Source: an uncultured Bacteroides sp. (lineage in GTDB: Bacteria > Bacteroidota > Bacteroidia > Bacteroidales > Bacteroidaceae). Taken from it: a DNA stretch of 7,398 nucleotides. Of the stretch, positions 1 to 5,704 are shown one piece after another. Where the stretch lies: NCBI GenBank assembly GCA_900556625.1, contig USPQ01000118.1:1-7398 (forward strand). The letters are read 5' to 3'. Within the stretch, counting starts at the first letter, position 1, and each line of letters opens with the position of its first letter. A model generated the notes under the pieces. It had not been told where the DNA came from, searched no databases, and was given only the letters and a program-made list of their open reading frames with translations. A program made the position numbers and the translations under genes.

Positions 1-159
1 GTAGATCCTGCTAAGGTTGCTCGTGTAGCTTTGGAAAATGCAGCTTCTATCGCTGGTATGTTCCTGACTACTGAATGTGTAATCGTAGAAAAGAAGGAAG
101 ATAAACCAGAAATGCCGATGGGTGCTCCCGGAATGGGAGGCATGGGCGGAATGATGTAA
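1..159 (+). CDS. groEL: GroEL (Hsp60 chaperonin), C-terminal end only
   Basis: This is the 3' end of the gene for the 60-kDa chaperonin, which forms the ATP-driven double-ring chamber that folds cytosolic proteins with GroES. Only the last 52 codons are present; the gene begins outside the window. The frame starts VDPAKVARVALENAASIAG and continues with a TTEC segment, the conserved helix and strand of the equatorial domain near the end of all GroELs. It then has a charged linker (KKEDKPEMP) and the flexible Gly-Met tail ending GGMGGMM. The family match is unmistakable even in this short piece. The gene is followed within 30 bases by a hairpin terminator and faces a convergent minus-strand operon. 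Confidence 0.97.
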   Translation, partial: VDPAKVARVALENAASIAGMFLTTECVIVEKKEDKPEMPMGAPGMGGMGGMM

Positions 160-188
160 TTCCGACTTTCGTAGAATGAATATAGGAG

Positions 189-230
189 GAGGTTGTGTCA
201 GCGTTTTGACACAACCTCACTCGATTATTA
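189..230 (+). terminator. Intrinsic terminator of groEL
   Basis: A perfect 12-bp inverted repeat (189-200 paired with 207-218, arm GAGGTTGTGTCA) closes a 6-base loop and is followed on the plus strand by an AT-rich, T-containing stretch. It starts 29 bases after the groEL stop codon. The minus-strand side of the hairpin has no T-run, so it serves groEL better than the convergent operon, whose last stop codon lies at 232-234. Confidence 0.8.
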
Positions 231-231
231 T

Positions 232-729
232 TTATTTATCAGATTGAATACGATGAAAGTCCTTATCATACAGTCCTACAAGTAAACTTTGTCCTTTATC
301 ATCTACTTTCAGTCCGCCATACATGGCTTTTTGATAAAGAGTATCCTGTCCTTCTTCGAAGAAGAAAGATTCGGCACCGAGGAAGAGCCTGTGATGTACT
401 ATTTTATATTTGATGACCAGTTCATCACTGTTTACAGGTTCTAAAGCATTTTGCAGTCGCACTATTTCTCCTACCTGATTACTGTCAGTTCGAAGTACGG
501 CATAACCGCGTGTGGCAGTTTGTTCGTCTACCGGAGCTGATGAGGCTTCCTGGTAGTTAAGTCTCATATAGTCTCCTTGCATAAGAGAGCGGGGATCGAC
601 AGGAACTAACTGTAACAAAACCAACCGTCCGTCTTTCAAGATTTGCTCTTTCTTATAAACCGACCAGTTGAAATACCCTAGTAACAGTATCAGGTTTACG
701 ATAATCAATATTCGGCTATATTTTTTCAT
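232..729 (-). CDS. GDYXXLXY-domain membrane-anchored protein
   Basis: This is a 165-residue protein of the GDYXXLXY family, whose biochemical role is unknown. It has a short basic N-terminus (MKKYSR), one hydrophobic segment at about residues 7-21 that probably anchors it in the inner membrane, and a soluble domain outside the cytoplasm. The signature GDYMRLNY sits at residues 52-59, preceded by the typical LVPVDPRSLMQ. The start at 729 (MKKYSRIL) is preferred over an in-frame ATG 48 bases further upstream, because it puts the signal anchor at the very N-terminus and leaves only a 14-base overlap with the upstream DUF4401 gene. It is the last gene of a three-gene operon. Family assignment is firm; function is not known. 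Confidence 0.88.
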   Translation of the reverse strand: MKKYSRILIIVNLILLLGYFNWSVYKKEQILKDGRLVLLQLVPVDPRSLMQGDYMRLNYQEASSAPVDEQTATRGYAVLRTDSNQVGEIVRLQNALEPVNSDELVIKYKIVHHRLFLGAESFFFEEGQDTLYQKAMYGGLKVDDKGQSLLVGLYDKDFHRIQSDK

Positions 730-1687
730 GTCTTGTTCTTTTTTGAGTGAAGAAATACCAGGCTGCAATACATGCAATTCCGATGAAGAAAAGCGTAATG
801 GATTTGGTGAGCAGGCTCAAATTCAAATCATAATAGTATTTGGAAACGGCATAGATAAAGAGAAGGAGTGCAGCGGCACACTCTGCTCTATAACCATAAT
901 GAAAACATATTAAAATCAGTAGCAAACTACCGGATAAATAAGGAGCAAATACGGTAGGCAGACAAATGATAATACAAAGAATATAGATACCAACCTGATT
1001 CACTGGATTATTCCCTTTCATGACCTGTATGATTTGTTGAATCATGATGAGAAGTCCTATCCATATATAAACGGACAATATGCCCGATACGAGCCAGCTA
1101 TTTGTTTCCGATACCAGGTAACTGATTGATAATCCTCCCAGTGATACGATACTAGATACAAATAAACCGGCATGAAATGGTCTGTATTTGGAAAAATAAT
1201 TTTCCGTCTTTGTACCTTCAAACAGCTTTTCGAAAGCATTGATAAATAGAAATGCTCCGAGGATAGGGATTACTGCTATTTGCAGGGGATAAAATGAAGA
1301 AAAGACATAGGCAACTTCTCCAAATAAAGATATATTAAACAGAATGACTGAAAGAAAGGGGAGAATGAATCCTCTCGATAAAAAGAAAGTGAGTATACTG
1401 ATTATTATAAGTATAAAGAAGAGGGTATGAATATTAGCACTCATGCCAAAGCCTGCCAATACGCATCCTGCTATATATAAAGTGATGTTCATCGCATCCA
1501 GAAAAGGCCGGATAACGATGCGGCTGATTATTAACGTAGTAATGATTAACAAAGTTCCTATAATCAGACTGGAAATCTCTGATTGAATGATTCTGGCAAG
1601 TGCCAGAAATCCCAGAAAGAAAATAGCCGTCAGGATTCCCCCGATAATAGATACGACTTGAATAGTGAGGTTATGCTTCTGCGCCAT
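716..1687 (-). CDS. DUF4401-type polytopic inner-membrane protein
   Basis: This is a 323-residue, very hydrophobic protein with about nine or ten predicted membrane helices spread from residue 8 to residue 312 and a basic C-terminal end (QKRTRHEKI). Loops are short and there is no recognisable catalytic motif. The assignment to DUF4401 rests on composition and length together with its place between a DUF2157 gene and a GDYXXLXY gene, an arrangement recurring in Bacteroidetes and Proteobacteria. Its ATG at 1687 overlaps the end of the DUF2157 C-terminal frame by 17 bases, and its stop overlaps the next gene by 14 bases, so the three are probably translated together. Substrate and role are unknown; it could be the second half of a split integral-membrane unit with DUF2157. 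Confidence 0.75.
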   Translation of the reverse strand: MAQKHNLTIQVVSIIGGILTAIFFLGFLALARIIQSEISSLIIGTLLIITTLIISRIVIRPFLDAMNITLYIAGCVLAGFGMSANIHTLFFILIIISILTFFLSRGFILPFLSVILFNISLFGEVAYVFSSFYPLQIAVIPILGAFLFINAFEKLFEGTKTENYFSKYRPFHAGLFVSSIVSLGGLSISYLVSETNSWLVSGILSVYIWIGLLIMIQQIIQVMKGNNPVNQVGIYILCIIICLPTVFAPYLSGSLLLILICFHYGYRAECAAALLLFIYAVSKYYYDLNLSLLTKSITLFFIGIACIAAWYFFTQKRTRHEKI

Positions 1688-1871
1688 ACCATTGCTTTTT
1701 TAGATGAAGAATGATGTAAATGAGTAAAGTTGTTCCGCTGATGACAATGATTCCTCCATAGAAAAATATCTGAACATGCCTAAGATCACTTTTAGATATG
1801 AATGTAGTCAATAAAATCATTAATGTGGCAAAAGGAATGATAGCCAGATAGAACAGACTCTTTTTCTCCAT
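1671..1871 (-). CDS. Displaced C-terminal segment of the DUF2157 gene
   Basis: This frame holds the missing end of the DUF2157 protein. It has two clear membrane helices (FYLAIIPFATLMILLTTFI, then a second around FFYGGIIVISGTTLLIYIIL) and a basic end, HLKKQWYGAEA. It overlaps the frame of the preceding gene, and its stop overlaps the DUF4401 start by 17 bases, the close packing expected if it is really the 3' end of the upstream gene. An ATG at 1871 (MEKKSLF) could allow separate translation, but I see no good ribosome-binding site and regard it as part of a broken gene. The real boundary with the upstream frame is the A-run at 1861-1865. Confidence 0.6.
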   Translation of the reverse strand: MEKKSLFYLAIIPFATLMILLTTFISKSDLRHVQIFFYGGIIVISGTTLLIYIILHLKKQWYGAEA

Positions 1872-2587
1872 CCGTACCAAAGTCCCGCTGCGAATAGAAG
1901 GACGGTAGTTATGAGAGGAACAGATAATATGGTATAATCATCACAGATGGCCGCCATTAACAGAAAGCTGGTGTGTAGAATGGTAGCCAACGAAAGAAGA
2001 CTGACAAACCAACGATTGTTTCTGTTCAAATGACCTTTCGCACTCATCCATTCCGTAATAATAGTTGCCACGGCACATATCCAGGTTACTGCATTGCCCA
2101 ATAGAGTTATTTCCCAAGAGCCATAGCCGGCAATTTGTATATTATACAGCCATATCGTAGTACAAAGTAATCCGATGAACGTCAGCCATAACGGAGCGAA
2201 GCGGATAGCAATCGCCCAAAGAATGGTGAAAAGAGTCCATCCCAGAAAGAGATCGTAAGCATCGGCCCCTGTTTGGTAAATTTGTCCGAAGACAGCGAAA
2301 AGCGTACCTATCAGAAATGTAGCTCCGGTGAGGAGAATTTGTTTGACGAGCTTACTCCAACGGGTAAATGTAGCGAGCAGGGCAGAGGCTACTAATAAAA
2401 CTTCTACCATTCCTAATTTTGCAAATTTAGGTAGTTCCTCCCAGTTATAGGCAAAAAAGAAGACGATGCCTGCCACTGTAAAGCCAACACCCACTGCCAA
2501 TAAAAAAATAGAAAGGAATTGATTCCACTCTTTTTTATTTGCATGTAGAGCTTGTCGGGATAAAGGCGAAAAGTCGGGCTTTTCCAT
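1820..2587 (-). CDS. DUF2157-family membrane protein, frameshifted (main N-terminal part)
   Basis: This is the first gene of the membrane operon and reads as 255 residues. A short hydrophilic N-terminus precedes six or seven membrane helices. Family hallmarks are the FFAYNWEELPKFAK segment after the first helix (about residues 44-57) and GQIYQTGADAYDLFLGW (about 101-117). Up to residue 242 (GLWYGWRK) it reads as a normal DUF2157 protein. The last 13 residues (RVCSIWLSFLLPH) are out of character, and the expected continuation lies in another frame. Adding one base to the five-A run at 1861-1865 would join WRK to KSLFYLAIIPFATL and give a protein of about 305 residues ending at 1671. The sequence therefore carries either a real one-base deletion, a sequencing error, or, less likely, a recoding site. 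The role of the family is unknown. Confidence 0.82.
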   Translation of the reverse strand: MEKPDFSPLSRQALHANKKEWNQFLSIFLLAVGVGFTVAGIVFFFAYNWEELPKFAKLGMVEVLLVASALLATFTRWSKLVKQILLTGATFLIGTLFAVFGQIYQTGADAYDLFLGWTLFTILWAIAIRFAPLWLTFIGLLCTTIWLYNIQIAGYGSWEITLLGNAVTWICAVATIITEWMSAKGHLNRNNRWFVSLLSLATILHTSFLLMAAICDDYTILSVPLITTVLLFAAGLWYGWRKRVCSIWLSFLLPH

Positions 2588-2610
2588 GTGTTTTTACTTT
2601 TTGATAATTG

Positions 2611-2645
2611 CAAACATAAGAAAATAAAATGATTTCCACTTCAAG
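2611..2645 (-). promoter_or_regulatory. Candidate Bacteroides-type promoter of the DUF2157 operon
   Basis: On the minus strand, TATGTTTG (2611-2618) matches the Bacteroides -7 consensus TAnnTTTG exactly and lies 23 bases upstream of the DUF2157 ATG. A TTG about 23 bases further upstream could be the -33 element, though this spacing is a little longer than usual. The short A-rich leader has no Shine-Dalgarno sequence, which is common in this group. Confidence 0.45.
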
Positions 2646-2651
2646 ATAGAC

Positions 2652-2707
2652 TATAAAAAGGTATGACTTACCTTATTGCGATTAGCAATAATAGTAAGTC
2701 ATACTTT
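2652..2707 (-). terminator. Intrinsic terminator downstream of the pox pseudogene
   Basis: A long hairpin has outer arms 2661-2671 and 2694-2704 (GTATGACTTAC and its complement, extended by a few A-T and G-U pairs) and an inner stem TTATTGC/GCAATAA (2673-2679 with 2685-2691) around a 5-base loop. Read on the minus strand it is followed directly by CCTTTTTATAG, a good T-tract. It therefore ends transcription coming from the pyruvate oxidase remnant and insulates the DUF2157 operon promoter just beyond it. Confidence 0.8.
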
Positions 2708-2742
2708 GGGAGAGGTATTGAAGAACTTAAAAAGAGAATAAC

Positions 2743-3783
2743 TTAAAATACCTCCCGTATATGCTTAAAGTTAGAATTGATGGTATCAATTACTTCTTGT
2801 GAGCGTCTTCGGATTCAGCATATGCAATAAACTTTGGATGCTAAGTTTAACATCACCGCAAAGTCCGATATCAACCTTTGCACAACGTCCCAGACGTTCG
2901 GGCTTTATGTCAATCTGTACTATCTTTATGTCATCCGGCAAGAAAGCGGAATATGGAAAGTCGGTGCCGAGTATGAGAAGCACTTCGGCTTCATGCATGC
3001 TGTAATAGCCCGACGGCATTCCCAGCAATCCGGTCATACCCACTTCATACGGATTTTCATATTGTATCTCCATCTTTCTTTTGAAAGTATATACAACCGG
3101 AGCGTTCAGCTTCTCGGAAAGCGCGATTACTTCCTCGTGAGCTCCCCGGCAACCGATGCCACAGAAAAGAGTGATACGTGTATGTTTGTTTAACAAGTCG
3201 GCCAATTGAGCCAAATCTTCTTCCGACGGGCAAACTTCCGGTGGGGCAGGATAGTTCCGGACCGACGAGTCGATAGCAACGGCAGAAGCCTTTGCCAAGT
3301 CTCCCGGTAGCCCGATGACGGACACCCCTTTACGGGTGACAGCTGTTTGTATGGCCGATTGGAGCATACGTGGAAATTGTGCGGGAGTAGTGGCTACTTC
3401 ATTATAATAACTGCAATCGTTAAAAAGTTTGATGGTATTCGTCTCCTGAAAATATTCCGTGCCGAACTCTCCGGTAGGAATTGTAGAGGCAATGGCGATT
3501 ACCGGTGCGCCGGATCGGTGTGCGTCATACAAGCCGTTAATCAGATGAATATGTCCCGGTCCGCTACTTCCCGCGCAGCATCCCGGGCGACCGGTCAGTT
3601 GTGCTTCTGCCGCAGCGGTATACGCCCCTGTTTCTTCGTGGCGCATATGTATTCATTTTATTTAATCGTTTTTTCTGACTGCTTCGTTTACTTCATTCAG
3701 ACTGTCGCCTGTTACGGTGTAGATGCGTTCAACTCCGGATTTTACCAGAGTATCTATCAGCTGTTCTGCTATTTTTTTGCCAT
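2743..3783 (-). pseudogene. Pyruvate oxidase (PoxB-type, thiamine-diphosphate enzyme) pseudogene, truncated
   Basis: Intact PoxB is a peripheral membrane flavoenzyme of about 570 residues that oxidises pyruvate to acetate and CO2 and passes electrons to quinone. The longest open stretch (2786-3646) aligns along its length, from memory, with E. coli PoxB residues 48 to about 345: RHEETGAYTAAAEAQLTG, AGSSGPGHIHLINGL, YFQET, GVSVIGLPGDL, NPYEVGMTGLLG, ILGTDFPYSAFLPDD. This is the PYR domain and the central domain. Upstream in the same frame, KKIAEQLIDTLVKSGVERIY and TGDSLNEVNEAVRKND supply the missing N-terminus but are cut off by TAA (3662-3664) and TGA (3653-3655); the TGA replaces the Trp of the IEW-like motif. 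The likely ATG (3781-3783) is out of frame by one base next to a seven-A run. At the 3' end, EDAHKK and IDTINSNFKHIREVF continue the homology in other frames, implying indels near 2811 and 2791. The C-terminal domain that binds the diphosphate and Mg is gone. It cannot encode an active enzyme. Confidence 0.9.
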
Positions 3784-3846
3784 AGCTGTAATTGGTTTAG
3801 GATTGATTTTTATGTAATAACAGATGGCTGCAAAGAAAAGTTCTAC

Positions 3847-3903
3847 TTTAACATATGCTAATAACGTCTCTGTGTCGGGACACATCATCGCTTTTATGTT
3901 AAA
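3847..3903. repeat. Nested, nearly concentric inverted repeats in the divergent intergenic region
   Basis: An outer pair, TTTAACATA at 3847-3855 and TATGTTAAA at 3895-3903, encloses an inner pair, TGTGTC at 3871-3876 and GACACA at 3879-3884, with centres about 2.5 bases apart. The inner 14-bp palindrome could be an operator for a dimeric regulator. The outer pair has a 39-base spacer and could be chance in AT-rich DNA. The rest of the gap between the pox remnant and the gene at 4020 (3784-4019) shows no gene. No regulator is identified. Confidence 0.35.
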
Positions 3904-4019
3904 ATTAATTCTGTAACAACTTTCTAGTGAAGATGTATAAACAATTGCAATATCCTTTTGTTATCTTTATAGGCGAAATCTTAACCTAATGTATTAAACC
4001 TTTTAATAACTCTAGGAAA

Positions 4020-4238
4020 ATGAACAAAAATGAAATCGGCGTGAATGCCGGTAAGGTTTGGCAACTGCTTAGCAATAATGAGAAGTGGAGCTATGGACTT
4101 TTGAAGAGAAAATCCGGGCTGAAAGATAAAGAGCTGGGTGCCGCTTTGGGGTGGTTGTCAAGAGAGAGCAAAATAGAGTTCGATCAGTGTGATGAAGAGC
4201 TCTATGTATATCTCTGTGTGAATGTTTATATTGGCTAA
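4020..4238 (+). CDS. Small winged helix-turn-helix protein (DUF2582 type)
   Basis: This is a 72-residue cytoplasmic protein that reads as one compact winged-helix fold. It starts MNKNEIGVNAGKVWQLL, continues with LKRKSGLKDKELGAALGWL as the helix-turn-helix (about residues 28-46), and ends with beta strands of the wing (KIEFDQ, ELYVYLCVNVYIG). Length and pattern fit the DUF2582 winged-helix family, common as stand-alone genes in Bacteroidetes; DNA binding is expected from the fold but no target is known. ATG 4020 is preceded by AGGA at about 4014-4017, a usable ribosome-binding site. A weak -7-like box (TATCTTTA, 3962-3969) could drive it. It is intact, has its own strong terminator, and sits alone between two remnants of lost genes. 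Confidence 0.83.
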   Translation: MNKNEIGVNAGKVWQLLSNNEKWSYGLLKRKSGLKDKELGAALGWLSRESKIEFDQCDEELYVYLCVNVYIG

Positions 4239-4266
4239 AAGAGTCTGACGCTTTAACGGGAACAGA

Positions 4267-4320
4267 AGAGTCTCCGGAGGAATGACGGAACGGTCAGGAC
4301 TCTGGAGACTCTCGTTTTTT
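4267..4320 (+). terminator. Strong intrinsic terminator of the winged-helix gene
   Basis: Arms 4268-4279 (GAGTCTCCGGAG) and 4300-4311 (CTCTGGAGACTC) pair over 12 positions with a single G-U, extended by A4267-T4312. An inner TGAC/GTCA stem (4283-4286 with 4293-4296) caps the hairpin, and a run of six T follows at 4315-4320. It lies 28 bases after the stop codon of the winged-helix gene. Confidence 0.9.
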
Positions 4321-4340
4321 ATTCTTTTTCCGCTTTGTGT

Positions 4341-4415
4341 ATCGGAGGCATTGAACCTTCTTTTGATGCCACAAAGGAGGATGTAGACGAATTTATAAGA
4401 CTTTTAAAACGTTAA
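4341..4415 (+). pseudogene. Orphan C-terminal coding remnant, unidentified (possibly a PLP-dependent enzyme)
   Basis: A 24-codon frame reads IGGIEPSFDATKEDVDEFIR followed by LLKR and a TAA at 4413-4415. It has no start codon: the frame is open upstream only to a stop at 4254, through the terminator of the preceding gene. The text looks like real protein, and the pattern of a Thr-Lys-Glu-Asp-Val-Asp stretch followed by an amphipathic helix ending LLK resembles the C-terminus of fold-type-I pyridoxal-phosphate enzymes such as class V aminotransferases. That comparison is from memory and weak. It is best read as the tail of a gene whose body was deleted. The remaining bases from 4416 to 4450 show nothing. 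Confidence 0.35.
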
Positions 4416-4451
4416 AAAGGAAATCCGGAACAACAAAAACGCCTAAATCTC

Positions 4452-4482
4452 TGTTTTTATAAGAAGTTTGAAACTAACTTTG
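4452..4482 (+). promoter_or_regulatory. Bacteroides-type promoter of the barrel/phosphoethanolamine transferase operon
   Basis: TAACTTTG at 4475-4482 matches the Bacteroides -7 consensus TAnnTTTG exactly. A T-rich element (TGTTTTT, 4452-4458) lies about 19 bases upstream, near the expected -33 position. Transcription would begin around 4490, giving a leader of about 15-20 bases before the ATG at 4505 or 4511. Confidence 0.55.
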
Positions 4483-4504
4483 TCCGCAATGTTTTCTACT
4501 TCTT

Positions 4505-5704
4505 ATGATTATGAATACCAGACAGAACAGGCTAATCATATTCGCGATTTTGTTATTGACACAAACCCCATTGGGCGCGCAACTGCATTCTACAATAATT
4601 GAACTGCCGGAAGATTCTATACCTGTAACTATTGAAGATTCCATTCCGGCAAAGCGCAGTTTCTTTAAAAAGTTTCTTGATTACTTCAATGACGCCAATA
4701 AGGAAAAAAAGAATAAAAAGTTTGATTTCAGTGTGATAGGCGGCCCACATTATTCCAGTGATACCAAGTTCGGGCTCGGACTGGTGGCAGCCGGACTATA
4801 TCGCACCGATCGGAACGATTCACTTCTTCCTCCCTCCAATGTCTCTCTTTACGGAGATGTGTCGACGGTCGGCTTCTACCTGTTGGGAATCCGTGGGAAC
4901 CATCTGTTTCCGCAAGACAAATACCGCTTGAATTACAATCTCTATTTCTATTCTTTCCCCAGCCTGTATTGGGGACGAGGATATGACAATGGAGCCAACT
5001 CTGATAATGAAAGCGACTATAAACGTTTTCAAGCACAGGTGAAAGTCGATTTTATGTTCCGGCTGGCAAAGAACTTCTACATCGGCCCGATGGCCATATT
5101 CGATTATATCGACGGGCGGAACTTTGATAAACCGGAACTATGGGAAGGAATGGCGGCCCGGACCACCAATACCAGCCTGGGACTTTCCCTCCTTTACGAT
5201 TCACGTGATTTCCTGACAAATGCGTCTCACGGCTATTACTTGCGGATAGACCAGCGATTCAGCCCGGCTTTTCTCGGCAATAAATATGCGTTTAGCAGCA
5301 CCGAACTGACTACCAGCTATTATCAGCCCGTATGGAAAGGCGGAGTGCTGGCAGGACAATTCCACACATTGCTTACCTATGGCGATACCCCGTGGGGATT
5401 GATGGCAACGCTGGGAAGCTCTTACTCCATGCGCGGATATTACGAAGGACGCTATCGGGACAAAGGAGCAATGGATGCGCAAATAGAACTCCGGCAACAC
5501 GTCTGGAAACGGAATGGAGTGGCTGTATGGGCAGGAGCGGGAACGATTTTTCCACGGCTCTCCGAGTTTACTCCGAAGCATATTCTGCCTAATTATGGTT
5601 TCGGTTATCGTTGGGAGTTTAAGAAGAGAGTAAATGTACGTTTGGATTTAGGGTTTGGCAAACACCAGACCGGATTTATTTTTAATATCAATGAAGCTTT
5701 TTAA
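4505..5704 (+). CDS. Omp85/BamA-type outer-membrane beta-barrel protein without POTRA domains
   Basis: This 399-residue exported protein begins with a signal peptide (basic RQNR, then LIIFAILLLTQTPLG) and a likely cleavage after LGA near residue 25. There is no lipobox Cys. A short linker follows with two EDSIP repeats (36-40 and 44-48) and a Lys-rich stretch (about 50-72). From about residue 73 to the end, alternating aromatic and polar residues form a surface-antigen (Bac_surface_Ag) barrel. Diagnostic pieces are YSSDTKFGLGL (about 83-92), YDSRDFLTNASHGYY (231-245), and MRGYYEGRYRDK (309-320), which matches the conserved lumen loop motif (VRGF/Y) of Omp85 proteins. The chain ends in Phe, as barrels recognised by BAM do. 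The periplasmic POTRA repeats of BamA and TamA are absent; the N-terminal linker is too short. Start may be 4505 or the ATG at 4511. It overlaps the next gene by 14 bases. Substrate unknown. Confidence 0.88.
   Translation: MIMNTRQNRLIIFAILLLTQTPLGAQLHSTIIELPEDSIPVTIEDSIPAKRSFFKKFLDYFNDANKEKKNKKFDFSVIGGPHYSSDTKFGLGLVAAGLYRTDRNDSLLPPSNVSLYGDVSTVGFYLLGIRGNHLFPQDKYRLNYNLYFYSFPSLYWGRGYDNGANSDNESDYKRFQAQVKVDFMFRLAKNFYIGPMAIFDYIDGRNFDKPELWEGMAARTTNTSLGLSLLYDSRDFLTNASHGYYLRIDQRFSPAFLGNKYAFSSTELTTSYYQPVWKGGVLAGQFHTLLTYGDTPWGLMATLGSSYSMRGYYEGRYRDKGAMDAQIELRQHVWKRNGVAVWAGAGTIFPRLSEFTPKHILPNYGFGYRWEFKKRVNVRLDLGFGKHQTGFIFNINEAF

Noticed and set aside
1855..1871. Programmed -1 frameshifting in the DUF2157 gene
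   Set aside because: In the zero frame the codons are AGA AAA AGA, which is not the classic A AAA AAG slippery heptamer, and no strong downstream stem was seen. Kept only as a minor alternative.
2799..3193. Two overlapping plus-strand open frames
   Set aside because: Both are antisense to the PoxB-like sequence, have no ribosome-binding site, and show no family features.
3653..3664. Recoding (TGA read as Trp or selenocysteine) to rescue the pox frame
   Set aside because: A TAA stop lies nine bases away in the same frame, the start codon is out of frame, and the C-terminal domain is missing, so rescue by recoding would not give an enzyme.
3347..3817. Plus-strand open frame of 156 codons
   Set aside because: It lies antisense to the pyruvate oxidase remnant and its translation has no domain-like pattern. 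The minus strand gives clear PoxB homology, so this is a shadow frame.
5201..5581. Minus-strand open frame of 126 codons inside the barrel gene
   Set aside because: Antisense to a well-supported barrel sequence, with composition typical of a shadow frame.
5655..5690. TTG start upstream of the phosphoethanolamine transferase
   Set aside because: It would add 12 hydrophilic residues wholly inside the barrel gene. The ATG at 5691 gives the expected N-terminus and a short overlap.
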